Origin: Clostridioides difficile CD160 | GTDB taxonomy: Bacteria; Bacillota; Clostridia; Peptostreptococcales; Peptostreptococcaceae | Assembly (NCBI RefSeq): GCF_000449425.2 | Contig: NZ_AVHW01000090.1 | Coordinates: 1-64,000, forward strand | Direction: 5' to 3' | Length of the DNA stretch: 64,000 nt | Shown here: positions 30,064 to 39,575 of the stretch, piece by piece | Position numbering within the stretch: the first letter of the stretch is position 1 | Layout of the letters: the number at the start of each line of letters is the position of its first letter | Translations under genes and position numbers: made by a program | The notes under the pieces: model-generated | What the model was told of the DNA's origin: nothing | Seen by the model: the letters and a program-made list of their open reading frames with translations, nothing else | Databases searched by the model: none

Positions 30064-30113
30064 TTAAATTCTCCCTCCTGTTTAAATAAAATTTATTAGT
30101 ATATCTCTTTAAT

Positions 30114-30131
30114 AAGCAAAATTTATGCCAA
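30114..30131 (-). promoter_or_regulatory. Sigma-54 promoter of the yjiHG-peptidase operon
   Basis: The minus strand reads TTGGCATAAATTTTGCTT: a GG at -24 and GC at -12 exactly 12 bases apart, matching TGGCAC-N5-TTGC. It lies about 55 bases upstream of the YjiH start, and a sigma-54 activator gene is divergent. Confidence 0.87.
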
Positions 30132-30311
30132 TAACTTAATAATAATGTTTTTGTATATATCTTTTTATTGTAAATTTATTCCATTCAGTAAATTGCTTAT
30201 AATTACTAACTTCTAAAGTCTACAAATACCTTATTTTTTTTACTGCCTATTAAAACATACTTATTTAAATAAAAACACACATTATTTATTTCTTAAAAAA
30301 TATTTATAAAT

Positions 30312-30344
30312 AGGTTTTTATAGGATAAAAACCTATAAAAACCT
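30312..30344. promoter_or_regulatory. Enhancer-like dyad for the sigma-54 activator
   Basis: AGGTTTTTATAGG (30312-30324) and CCTATAAAAACCT (30332-30344) form a perfect 13-bp inverted repeat with a seven-base centre. It lies about 180-230 bases upstream of the sigma-54 promoter and about 105 bases before the activator gene, a standard place for an activator binding site. Confidence 0.75.
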
Positions 30345-30448
30345 TTTTTTGATTGAATTTCTAAATTTATCATCTTATTTATTGTATAATATAACTTACC
30401 TTATACTTTAAAAAATAAAATAAATACTACTTTGTTAGGAGAAATAAA

Positions 30449-32473
30449 ATGGATAAAAAGAAATTAATCCTTATAACATACGATAAATTGAATAGTAATC
30501 ATTACAAAGAAGAGTTAATAAACTTTTTTGGAGATGAGATAATAATAGAAACACAAAATATACTCGATGGTATAAAAGAAAATTTAGAAGGAGACGTTGT
30601 ACTTTCTCTATCACCTTTAACTAGTAATTTTTTAATAAAACATTTTAAAGAAGATATTGAAATTATCCATGGAACAAAAGCACTTTCAAAGCTTGGTTAT
30701 GAAAAAATGATGCAACTACCTCCTGGTACAAAATCATTGCTTATGACAACTAATAAAACATCCGCATTTGAAATGGCTACCTACCTATATAAAATTGGGA
30801 TAAATCATATAGATTTTGTACCAACATATCCAGATTGTAACGAAATATATGATTTAGATACAGCTATAACGCCAGGACAAATTAGATTTATACCAAAATA
30901 CATAAAAAACATAGTTGATTTAGGATGGAGAAAAATTTCATTAGATACATATATGTCATTACTAGTGGTATTAAAATTAAAAAATGAAAAATTTATAGAA
31001 AGATTATACAAATTATCCAAGGAAACACTCAGTCATGACTTTTTAAATACATCATTAGATAATATATCTAAATTAAAAACTATACTTTACATGACTATTG
31101 ATGAAATAGGGGATGGTTTAATATTTTTTAACACCTTCAACAAAGTTACCTTTGTAAATAAGTCTTTACTTAACATGTTGGAACTAGATGAAAAGCTTAT
31201 AAAATCTCCATCTTTAATGGATTATCTACCAAAGAGTTTTTTACATAAAATTACGAAGAATTTAAACATAGATAATATGATTATATACATAGATGAAATA
31301 GATAAAAAATTCATACTTTCTAAAAAACCATTTTATCTTTATAAAAATATAGAAGGTTGCTTAGTTACCTTAAAAGATGTAAACGATATAGAGATATTAG
31401 AACAGAAAATAAGAAGTGATTCTGTTAAAAGAGGTTATGTAGCTAAATATAAATTTAATAATATTATTGGAAATAGTGTGGTTATAAAAGATTGTATTGA
31501 AAAAGCAAAGAAAATGGCCCTTACAGACAATCCTATATTAATAACAGGTGAAACAGGAACAGGTAAAGAAGCCTTCATTCAATCAATACATAACCATTCA
31601 AATAGAAAAAATAAACCTTTTGTAGCCATAAATTGTGCTTCATTACCAAGCGAGCTGCTTGAAAGTGAGCTATTCGGATATGAAGATGGCTCTTTTACTG
31701 GTGCAAAAAAGGGTGGAAAAAAAGGATTATTTGAATTAGCTCATACTGGTACTATATTTTTAGATGAAATAGGAGATATGCCACATAATTTACAAGTTAA
31801 ACTTCTGAGAGTTTTGCAAGAAAAAGAAATCAGAAAAATTGGTGGTACAAGCATCATTCCAATTGATGTAAGGATATTAGCTGCCACAAATAAAGACTTA
31901 GAAAAATTAATCATAGAAAATAAATTTAGGATGGATTTATTTTATAGAATAAGTATGTTTACCTTGGACTTACCTCCTCTTAGAAAGAGATTAGAAGATA
32001 TCCCACTTCTTTTAGAATCATTTTTAAAAGAACTTCCCTATAAAAATGTCAAACTAGATAAATATCTTTTAGAGACTTTAAATTCCTACACTTGGATGGG
32101 TAATATTAGGGAATTAAGAAATTGTATTGAATATATGGCTTACATGGGTTCTAATTATCTTACAATAAATGATTTACCTCAAAATATATCTTCAAAATTA
32201 AATAATCATCATGTATCAAATAATATCTCTATATTTCATGAATTAAGTCAATATGACAAAAACATATGTATTTCTATTTTAAAATCATTATATATGAAAC
32301 CCATGGGAAGGACAAAACTAATGAAATTTATGGAATATAATGTCACAGAATATGAAGTAAGAAATATGCTAGAATATTTGACACACAATGGATACTTATC
32401 TTCTAGTAAAGGAAGAAAAGGTTCCACTTTAACCGAAAAAGGCATAAAAATAATAGAAAATAATATAATTTAA
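30449..32473 (+). CDS. Sigma-54-dependent transcriptional activator
   Basis: The 674-residue protein has an N-terminal PrpR/TyrR-like sensing region (about 1-200), a PAS-type domain (about 210-320), and an AAA+ sigma-54 interaction domain (about 335-560) with Walker A GETGTGKE (367-374), the sigma-54 contact loop GSFTGA (414-419) and Walker B IFLDEIGD (436-443). The C terminus is winged-helix-like (TKLMKFMEYNVTEYEVRNML) and not the usual Fis helix. It is divergent from the YjiHG-peptidase operon, its likely target. Confidence 0.93.
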   Translation: MDKKKLILITYDKLNSNHYKEELINFFGDEIIIETQNILDGIKENLEGDVVLSLSPLTSNFLIKHFKEDIEIIHGTKALSKLGYEKMMQLPPGTKSLLMTTNKTSAFEMATYLYKIGINHIDFVPTYPDCNEIYDLDTAITPGQIRFIPKYIKNIVDLGWRKISLDTYMSLLVVLKLKNEKFIERLYKLSKETLSHDFLNTSLDNISKLKTILYMTIDEIGDGLIFFNTFNKVTFVNKSLLNMLELDEKLIKSPSLMDYLPKSFLHKITKNLNIDNMIIYIDEIDKKFILSKKPFYLYKNIEGCLVTLKDVNDIEILEQKIRSDSVKRGYVAKYKFNNIIGNSVVIKDCIEKAKKMALTDNPILITGETGTGKEAFIQSIHNHSNRKNKPFVAINCASLPSELLESELFGYEDGSFTGAKKGGKKGLFELAHTGTIFLDEIGDMPHNLQVKLLRVLQEKEIRKIGGTSIIPIDVRILAATNKDLEKLIIENKFRMDLFYRISMFTLDLPPLRKRLEDIPLLLESFLKELPYKNVKLDKYLLETLNSYTWMGNIRELRNCIEYMAYMGSNYLTINDLPQNISSKLNNHHVSNNISIFHELSQYDKNICISILKSLYMKPMGRTKLMKFMEYNVTEYEVRNMLEYLTHNGYLSSSKGRKGSTLTEKGIKIIENNII

Positions 32474-32575
32474 ATCTATAGTAATTCATATTTACTTTAT
32501 CAAGTTTTATATATCTATAAGATTTTATTTTTTTATAAGTTTTTATATAAAATAATAAAACTCATTTATTATCAG

Positions 32576-32620
32576 AAAAAGCTATGAAATTAGTATTTTA
32601 TTACTAATCTCATAGCTTTT
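32576..32620. terminator. Bidirectional terminator
   Basis: AAAAAGCTATGA and TCATAGCTTTT, with an inner ATTAGTA/TACTAAT pairing, form a long stem between the convergent activator and DUF3798 genes, with T-runs on both sides. Confidence 0.75.
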
Positions 32621-32624
32621 AATA

Positions 32625-33812
32625 TTAATAGATTAATTGATTTAAAATTACTAATTGATAATTATAAAGTACATCTGTTAAAGGTGCAAATTCAGCACCA
32701 ATTCCAAATTTTAATTCTGTAAATGCCTCTAAATAATCTGGTTCACTTACATCTTCTTGTGTCAAGTCACCCTTTACCATTTCACTAGCAAGATAGATTG
32801 CTAATGATGGTATAAAAGCATCCATTGGCATAGGATATCCGCCAAGTCTATTTGACATACCAGCAGCCTTAGCTTTTTCACTTATCATATCGTTTATTTT
32901 ATCATAATTTTGAGCATCTTTTTTAGATATTTTTAATCCCATAACCTCAGGATATGTTTGTGTTGGTGATGGATTACTTTGCTCTGCAACTATATACTTT
33001 AACTCTAAAGCCTTCGTTAATATAACTTCGTCCATATACTCATTTACACCAAATACATTTATGTCTTTTCCATATTTTTTAACTTGTTTTTCAATATCTT
33101 CATTTAAAAATTGCTTGACTTTATTTTTATCTTCTTCAGTATTCATGTTTGGTGTATCCACTTGTACAAATTGCAATCCTATATTTTTACAAGCCTCTTT
33201 AATCTTCTCTAGTCTTTTGGCTATATTAGCATCTTTTAAGTCATCTTTAGAAGCATAATGAATAAAAGCCTTTGCTCCCATTTCTTTTGAATGTTCTGCT
33301 AACAACTTTCCTCTTTCCTCTATATTAATTCCTAAATTCACATCAACATACTGGCTTAATTGATTCTTGTCATCTCCCATAGGTGCAGAAATAGTTATTA
33401 TTTCTGAACGCTTTTCCTTTACCTTTTGTAAAGCTGGTAAAAGACCTGCTTGATCTGTAGATACTACAATTGCCTGAATTTCTTTATCATCAGCCAATTT
33501 TACTATTTGATTTATAGCGTTATCTATATTAGAAGTAAAGTTTTCTGGTAATACAACATGCTTTATAGTTTGTTTAACTTTAGCTTTACCATCTTTGTCT
33601 TTATCAATTTTATTCTCTTCTTCATACTCTTTTGCCAACTCTTCTACTATATTATACTGTACTTTATTTTCAGATAATGGTTGAGTCACTACTGCAACTT
33701 TAAAGTCATCTATAATTTCCTTTTTATCTTTCTTGCCTGTAAGCAAACTACAGCCTGTAAGTCCAATAATTAAACATATGGATAGCATAAATGCTGTTAT
33801 TTTTCTAAGCAT
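32625..33812 (-). CDS. DUF3798 lipoprotein (substrate-binding fold)
   Basis: The 395-residue protein has a lipoprotein signal with LTGC at residues 18-21. The mature part has the periplasmic-binding-protein layout: FKVAVVTQPLSEN, IQAIVVSTDQAGLLPALQ, AFIHYASKDDL, FGVNEYMDEVIL. It matches DUF3798, common in Clostridia and Spirochaetes and likely a ligand-binding surface protein. No transporter genes are adjacent. Ligand unknown. Confidence 0.85.
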   Translation of the reverse strand: MLRKITAFMLSICLIIGLTGCSLLTGKKDKKEIIDDFKVAVVTQPLSENKVQYNIVEELAKEYEEENKIDKDKDGKAKVKQTIKHVVLPENFTSNIDNAINQIVKLADDKEIQAIVVSTDQAGLLPALQKVKEKRSEIITISAPMGDDKNQLSQYVDVNLGINIEERGKLLAEHSKEMGAKAFIHYASKDDLKDANIAKRLEKIKEACKNIGLQFVQVDTPNMNTEEDKNKVKQFLNEDIEKQVKKYGKDINVFGVNEYMDEVILTKALELKYIVAEQSNPSPTQTYPEVMGLKISKKDAQNYDKINDMISEKAKAAGMSNRLGGYPMPMDAFIPSLAIYLASEMVKGDLTQEDVSEPDYLEAFTELKFGIGAEFAPLTDVLYNYQLVILNQLIY

Positions 33813-33926
33813 TAGTTAAAACCTCCTAAATTTGTACTTTCTTATCACTATTACTAATTTTATCATACTTCAAAGAAAAATTATATTATAAAAAAATTAT
33901 ATACACACTATTATTACTCAATCTAA

Positions 33927-33976
33927 AAAGTACTATAGGTAGATTAGGTTTTGATTAAACCTACCCATAGTACTAA
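33927..33976 (-). terminator. Terminator downstream of brnQ
   Basis: On the minus strand AGTACTATGGGTAGG pairs with CCTAATCTACC-like sequence ending ATAGTACT, followed by TTTTTAG. It closes the brnQ transcript. Confidence 0.7.
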
Positions 33977-34014
33977 AAAATTATATATTATAAAATTAAA
34001 TTAATTACAAATTA

Positions 34015-35297
34015 TTATGCTACTTGTTTGTTGCTTTTTATGAAGTTACCAACTATTCCACCCAATATAGCTGGTATTACCCAGTTAAAGCCCAAACCTG
34101 CAAGTGGTAAGCTTTGTATAAATGGAACAGCTCCTGTCATTCCATTTACAGCAGATAATAAACTAACCACTAATGTAACATATGCTGCACCTTTAAATGC
34201 GTTATCATTCTTTATATTTTTACCAGCCAACTCCATGATAACTATTGCTAATAAAACAGGATATATAGTTTGTAGTATTGGAACTGATATAGCTATTATA
34301 GAATCAACACCTAAATTTGATATAGCATACTAGCTATACATATCCCTATAACTAGTTGTTTGTAAGTTGCCTTGCTTATTCCTTCAAAATAAGTTGATAT
34401 TGATGCTGTTAAACCTGTAGAAGTAGTAAGACAGGCAAGTGCTACAATTATACCTAAAATTACCTTTCCTACTTGACCATATAATAGTATACTAGTTATT
34501 TCAACTAATAAAGATGCTTGAGGAACACTAGTATCATATATTGTTGAAACTGTTGCACCTAAATAAGTAAGACCTCCATATACTAATGCTAGAAATACAC
34601 AAGCTACAAAACCAGCTTTAATAGTCATTCCTATTTGGTCTTTATCTGATGTATATCCTTTACCTACTATAGACATCAACATTATAGTTGCCATAGATGC
34701 TGCTCCTAGAGCATCCATTGTCTGATAACCTTGTGATATACCTTCACCAAATAGATTTCTATCTATCATATGCTCTGGACTCATAGGTCCTGCTGGTGAA
34801 ATTATACCTTTTACTATTAAAACAAATAATACTAATAATAACGCTGGAGTTAAATACTTACCTATTATGTCTATAACCTTAGAAGACCTAATTGTAAATG
34901 CTAAAGTCAATCCAAAGAAGATTACTGAAAATATTGCTTTAGCTACTGGTCCATGGTCTCCAAATATTGGTATAATACCCATTTCATATGTTGTTGCGCA
35001 AGTTCTTGGTATAACAAGAAGTGCCAAACATGCTAGAGCAGCTACACTCATTACTCTTGCTAATCCTTTACCAGCTCTCCTAAGTACATCATCCATGCTT
35101 CCCTTACATCTTGCTGTTGCTATAATAACAAGCATTGCTATACCAGCATCTGCAACAACAAAGCCAACAAGAGGAATTAACCAGTCTTTGCCGGATTCCA
35201 TTCCTAAAAATGGAGGGAACATAAGATTTCCTGCGCCAAAGAACATAGAAAATAAAGCAAAACCAACTATAAAAATATCTCTCATCTGCTTACTCAC
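34015..35297 (-). pseudogene. brnQ: Branched-chain amino acid carrier, frameshifted
   Basis: The first 328 residues match BrnQ, the sodium-coupled Leu/Ile/Val importer (FALFSMFFGAGNLMFPPFLG, GFVVADAGIAML, ACLTTSTGLTASI). The frame then stops after CIASMLYQI. The expected continuation, AISNLGVDSIIAISVPILQ and then YPVLLAIVIMELAGKN to IKSNKQVA, is in another frame from about 34325. A single base lost near GTATGCTATATC explains this. Without it the protein lacks its last helices. A sequencing error or slippage at this site is the alternative. Confidence 0.85.
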
Positions 35298-35425
35298 ACT
35301 AAACTACCCCCTTTGAAAATATTTTGAATATTAAGATAATCTTACTTTATTTTCATAAAAATGTCAATCTGGTAAAAATTCACACATTGTTAACGTTTTC
35401 CCAATTTATTTCATGAATATTTTTT

Positions 35426-36079
35426 TCATTTTATGATAATTCCCATCAATTTCGTTAAATCAATTGCTTGTGATACATCAAAGATAGCTCCTCTAATATC
35501 GTTTATTCCAACCTCAATTCCTTCAATATTATTAGTAGTAAAATCTACACCAGAAAGTCTAGCTCCATTAAAATTTGCTTTTCTAAGATTTGTATACTCG
35601 AATACCAAGTTATCATTTTTTACTTCTTGAAAGACAGAATTTTCAAAATTTGAATCTAAAATAGAAACTATCTTAAATTTAGAGAATGAAAAGTTAGAAT
35701 ACTTACCTAAAACATCCTTGAACAAAACGTTTTTAAGTATACAATCATCAAATCTAACTCCTATCAATTTACTGTCTTTAAATTCAACTCTATATATACT
35801 TCCTTCATCAAAAAATGTATTTGATAAATTACAATTTTCAAACACCACATCCAGTAAATCAATCTTTTTTAAGTTACAATTTTCAAAAGATACATTTCTA
35901 AATATACAAGACTCAAAGCTAACTCTTACAGCATCTAAATCACTTATAATTTCATTTTCTATAATTTTATTAAATATTTTTTCATCATTAAGTATATCAT
36001 CAAGTATATTTTCAAAATTTTCAATAGTTTCTAATTCCCCTGTAAATTTAGGCTTTTGTACTTTAATAATTTTAGTCAT
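35426..36079 (-). CDS. Pentapeptide repeat protein
   Basis: From the ATG at 36079 (GGAGGGG upstream), the 217-residue protein has, after an N-terminal lead of about 50 residues, a run of A/C(D/N)LXX-type repeats (FRNVSFENCNLKKIDLLDVV, FKDSKLIGVRFDDCILKNV, LRKANFNGARLSGVDF). These fold as a right-handed square beta-helix. Some relatives mimic DNA and protect gyrase (Qnr type), but most have no assigned role. Confidence 0.88.
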   Translation of the reverse strand: MTKIIKVQKPKFTGELETIENFENILDDILNDEKIFNKIIENEIISDLDAVRVSFESCIFRNVSFENCNLKKIDLLDVVFENCNLSNTFFDEGSIYRVEFKDSKLIGVRFDDCILKNVLFKDVLGKYSNFSFSKFKIVSILDSNFENSVFQEVKNDNLVFEYTNLRKANFNGARLSGVDFTTNNIEGIEVGINDIRGAIFDVSQAIDLTKLMGIIIK

Positions 36080-36372
36080 TTTCCCCTCCACTATAAATTA
36101 TATTCTTTTTATCATTGTTTTATTTAATATATTAACTTAATACATATATTTAATATATTAAAAAGTTTTTACGAAATATTCTTGTATTCAGTACATTTAT
36201 AATTATATCACAAACTTAACTATAATAAACTTCCATTAATAGTATAAGGTATATAGGTATAGCTTGTTCTATTCTCATACGTATTTTATTATTGAAGATA
36301 ATAATTTTTAATAATAATAACCTTAATTTTTTATAAAATCGACAAAAAAAACGAATAATTTCATTAAATTTA

Positions 36373-36401
36373 TTGTAAATAATACAATATTACGATATAA
36401 T
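36373..36401 (+). promoter_or_regulatory. Promoter of the purine riboswitch/permease
   Basis: TTGTAA (36373-36378) and TATAAT (36396-36401) with a 17-base spacer lie just upstream of the riboswitch aptamer. Confidence 0.75.
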
Positions 36402-36424
36402 ACAACAGAAAAACAAATAGAAAA

Positions 36425-36550
36425 TGTTCATATAATATTAGTAATATGGTCTAATAGTTTCTACAAACTCACCTTAAATGAGTTTTCTATGAATAGAATG
36501 TCAACTTTGAATATATATTCTATTCTATCTATATGAATATATATTTTTTT
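36425..36550 (+). promoter_or_regulatory. Guanine-type purine riboswitch with terminator
   Basis: The aptamer (about 36425-36495) has TTCATATAA, ATATGGTCTAATAGTTTCTAC, CCTTAAATG and a closing TTTCTATGAA. The C in CTATGAA is the ligand-pairing position and predicts guanine or hypoxanthine, not adenine. GAATAGAAT after P1 can pair with ATTCTATTC to form an antiterminator, which competes with the terminator stem AATATATATTC/GAATATATATT plus U-run (36510-36550). Guanine would switch the permease off. Confidence 0.93.
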
Positions 36551-36580
36551 GTTTATATCTTAAGTTTTTTGGAGGTAAAA

Positions 36581-37924
36581 ATGGTACCAAACACTAACAA
36601 TGTACAACCAGATGGAAATAATTCATCACTAAGCTTTTTAGACAAAATGTTTAAATTCAGCGAACGTGGCTCTAATCTTAAAACAGAAGTGATAGGTGGA
36701 GTTACTACATTCTTAACAATGGCATATATAGTTTTCGTAAATCCAGCAATATTATCTGAGGCTGGTATGGATAAAGCCGCACTTATAACTGTTACTATAT
36801 TAGCTACAGCCATTGGTACACTTATATTTGCACTTTTAGGAAATGCTCCATTTGCTCTAGCACCTGGTATGGGATTAAATGCATTTTTCACATACTCTTT
36901 GGTTATAGGAGCAGGAATCCCGTGGCAAACAGGTCTTGGGGTAGTCTTTTTATCTGGATGTGTATTCTTTACACTCGCAGTAACTGGTCTTCGAAAGACC
37001 ATTGCAGACGCGATTCCTAGAGAATTAGCAGTAGCATCTTCAGCAGGTATAGGTCTTTTCCTTGCTTTTGTTGGTTTAAAAAATATGGGTGTTATAATAG
37101 CAAATCCAGACACTATAGTTTCACTTGCAGATTTTACACCAACAGTTTTAATAGCTCTTTTTGCTCTTATCTTAATGGCAATATTAGAATATAAGAAAGT
37201 TAAAGGTGGAATATTAATAAGTATCGTTGTTGCAACAATAATATCTATTATATTTGGATTTGTAGAATTACCAACAGCAATAATTTCAAAACCACCTAGT
37301 ATAGCACCAATTGCTTTTAAATTAGATATTGTAGGAGCATTGAAATTCTCATTAATTGGACCTATATTCTCTTTTATGTTTATAGATATGTTTGATTCAT
37401 TAGCATTTCTTATTACTTGCTGTAAACAAATGGGTCTTGAAGATGAAAATGGCGAAATAAAAGATTTAGGAAAAATGTTATATGCAGATGTTTCTTCTAC
37501 TTTAATAGGTTCATTCTTAGGAACTAGTACAGTTACAACATTTGGAGAATCTGCTTCTGGTATAGCAGCAGGTGCAAGAACTGGTCTTGCTTCAATAGTA
37601 ACAGCAGCATTATTCTTAGCTACACTTATATTTACACCATTACTTGGTGTAGTTCCTACTTATGCTGCAGCACCTGCACTTGTAATGGTTGGTGTGTTCA
37701 TGTTTGAAAGCATAAAACAAATTGATTTTGCTGATAGTAAAATAGCAGTACCTGCTTTTGTCACAGTTTTATTAATGCCTTTGACTTATAGTATAAGTAT
37801 TGGTTTATGCTTTGGATTTATTTCATATATAATAATGCATGTTGTAGCTAAAGAAACTAATAAAATCAGTATTACACTTTGGGTTATAGGTTTACTTGCA
37901 GTTGTAAACTTAGTTCTAAGTTAA
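36581..37924 (+). CDS. Purine permease, NCS2 AzgA subfamily
   Basis: The 447-residue membrane protein starts at the ATG at 36581 after TTTGGAGG; an upstream in-frame start lies in the terminator. It has about 12-14 helices and the AzgA motifs GGVTTFLTMAYIVFVNPAIL, ALAPGMGLNAFFTYS and FIDMFDSLAFLITCCKQMG. Relatives (PbuG/PbuO, AzgA) import hypoxanthine and guanine. The guanine riboswitch upstream supports that substrate. Confidence 0.95.
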   Translation: MVPNTNNVQPDGNNSSLSFLDKMFKFSERGSNLKTEVIGGVTTFLTMAYIVFVNPAILSEAGMDKAALITVTILATAIGTLIFALLGNAPFALAPGMGLNAFFTYSLVIGAGIPWQTGLGVVFLSGCVFFTLAVTGLRKTIADAIPRELAVASSAGIGLFLAFVGLKNMGVIIANPDTIVSLADFTPTVLIALFALILMAILEYKKVKGGILISIVVATIISIIFGFVELPTAIISKPPSIAPIAFKLDIVGALKFSLIGPIFSFMFIDMFDSLAFLITCCKQMGLEDENGEIKDLGKMLYADVSSTLIGSFLGTSTVTTFGESASGIAAGARTGLASIVTAALFLATLIFTPLLGVVPTYAAAPALVMVGVFMFESIKQIDFADSKIAVPAFVTVLLMPLTYSISIGLCFGFISYIIMHVVAKETNKISITLWVIGLLAVVNLVLS

Positions 37925-37971
37925 TATTTTAAAATATATAAAATAAAATCTTATTTATTTTAAATTTTATG

Positions 37972-38012
37972 AATAGCAAAATCAATTTTATATATAAATT
38001 GATTTTGCTATT
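37972..38012. terminator. Strong hairpin between permease and amidohydrolase genes
   Basis: AATAGCAAAATCAATTT and AAATTGATTTTGCTATT form a perfect 17-bp stem around a seven-base loop. T-richness after it is modest, so it may terminate partially. Confidence 0.65.
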
Positions 38013-38080
38013 AACTTTGTATAGAAAATTTATTATCATAATATGTAGATACAAAAATATATAGAAAAGGAAGGATACTT

Positions 38081-39445
38081 ATGTCACAATTACTTATAAA
38101 AAATGCATATCTAATTACTATGAATGCAGATAGAGAAGTATACGAGAATGGAAGTATACTTATTGAAAATAACATTATAAAAAAGGTTGGTAAGTTTGAT
38201 AGTAATATTGCTGATAAAGATGCCGAGATATACGATGCTAAAGGAAAAATATTAATGCCAGGATTAGTAAATACACATGTTCATTTATCTCAACAATTAG
38301 AACGTGGTCTTGCAGATGATGTTGTACTTTTAACTTGGCTTAGAGAAAGAATCTGGCCATTTGAAAGTAGCTTTAATTATGAAGATTCATTAATTTCATC
38401 CACTGCATGTTGTATTGAGTTGATAAAATCTGGTGTTACTACATTTTTAGAATCTGGTGGTCAATATGTAGACGCTATGGTTGAAGCGGTTGACAAAACT
38501 GGACTTAGAGCATGTTTAGCTAAATCGGTTATGGATACAGGAGATGGGCTTCCTGAGGCATGGCAAAAAACTACTGATGAAGAAATCAATACTCAATTAG
38601 ATTTATTCCACAAATTTAATAATACATCTAATGAGAGAATTAAAATATGGTTTGCATTAAGAACTATTTTTAATACAACAGACGAATTACTTGTTAGGAC
38701 TAAACAACTAGCTGATAAGTACGATACAGGTATACATATGCATATTGCTGAAATAGCTGATGAGATTTCATTTGTAAAACAAAATAATGGAGTTGGAACA
38801 GTTGAGTATCTTGATAAGTTGGGTGTGTTAGGTCCAAACCTTTTAGCTGCTCATACAGTTTGGCTTACTCATAAAGAAATTGATTTATTTAGATTACATG
38901 ATGTAAAAGTTTCTCATAATCCAGCTGCAGCTATGAAAGTAGTTCTAGGGTTTGCATCAATTCCTGAAATGTTGGAAAAAGGAATGCCAGTTTCAATTGG
39001 TACTGATGGCGCACCTTCAAATAATAGAATGGACCTTATGAGAGATATGTATTTAACTTCATTAATACATAAAGGTAGAACTTTAAATCCAACAGTCATT
39101 CCTGCTGAAGAGGTATTAGAAATGGCTACTCTAAATGGAGCAAAATGTGCTCTATTGGAAAAAGAAATTGGTAGTCTTGAAGTAGGAAAAAAAGCTGACA
39201 TGATTATTCTAAATCCAGATACAATTCATAGTTTACCAATGCATAATCCAATTGGAAATATAGTTTATTCTATGACTAGTGAAAATGTAGACTCTACAAT
39301 TTGTGATGGTAAATGGCTAATGAAAGAAAGAAAAGTATTAGTTGTAAATGAATCTGAATTGTTAAATAAGGTTAAAGAACAAGCTTCTAAAATAAAAGAA
39401 AAGGCTGAAGTTACAATTCCTTCTAAATTTAAAATCATAAAATAA
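38081..39445 (+). CDS. Amidohydrolase, Atz/Trz deaminase family
   Basis: The 454-residue metal-dependent hydrolase has the subtype III metal sites: MPGLVNTHVHLSQ near the start, GIHMHIAEIADEI with the second His, LLAAHTVWLT, and SIGTDGAPSNN with the catalytic Asp. Relatives include guanine, SAH/MTA, cytosine and 8-oxoguanine deaminases. Placed directly after a purine permease under guanine control, a purine-base deaminase is the best guess; SAH deaminase is the main alternative. A GGAAGG site precedes the ATG. Confidence 0.87.
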   Translation: MSQLLIKNAYLITMNADREVYENGSILIENNIIKKVGKFDSNIADKDAEIYDAKGKILMPGLVNTHVHLSQQLERGLADDVVLLTWLRERIWPFESSFNYEDSLISSTACCIELIKSGVTTFLESGGQYVDAMVEAVDKTGLRACLAKSVMDTGDGLPEAWQKTTDEEINTQLDLFHKFNNTSNERIKIWFALRTIFNTTDELLVRTKQLADKYDTGIHMHIAEIADEISFVKQNNGVGTVEYLDKLGVLGPNLLAAHTVWLTHKEIDLFRLHDVKVSHNPAAAMKVVLGFASIPEMLEKGMPVSIGTDGAPSNNRMDLMRDMYLTSLIHKGRTLNPTVIPAEEVLEMATLNGAKCALLEKEIGSLEVGKKADMIILNPDTIHSLPMHNPIGNIVYSMTSENVDSTICDGKWLMKERKVLVVNESELLNKVKEQASKIKEKAEVTIPSKFKIIK

Positions 39446-39454
39446 TACAAATTT

Positions 39455-39522
39455 CAATTGTTTTGTAAATATGAATATATAATTCTAATTATACATCATA
39501 TATACAAAACAATTGTTTTTTT
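39455..39522 (+). terminator. Terminator after the amidohydrolase
   Basis: CAATTGTTTTGTA (39455-39467) pairs with TACAAAACAATTG (39503-39515), a 13-bp stem followed by seven T residues. Confidence 0.8.
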
Positions 39523-39575
39523 AAGAAAATAATTTAGTCATATATTCGTTTTATCTAACAACAAGAAAAAATATA

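Noticed and set aside
30805-31020. 71-codon minus-strand frame inside the sigma-54 activator gene
   Set aside because: Shadow frame inside a clearly coding region, without a ribosome site.
34867-35316. 149-codon open frame on the plus strand
   Set aside because: Antisense to brnQ with no ribosome site; composition follows from the complementary membrane-protein codons.
36553-37113. 186-codon open frame on the minus strand
   Set aside because: It is fully antisense to the purine permease, has no ribosome site and shows the Pro/Ala/Ile-rich composition of a shadow frame.
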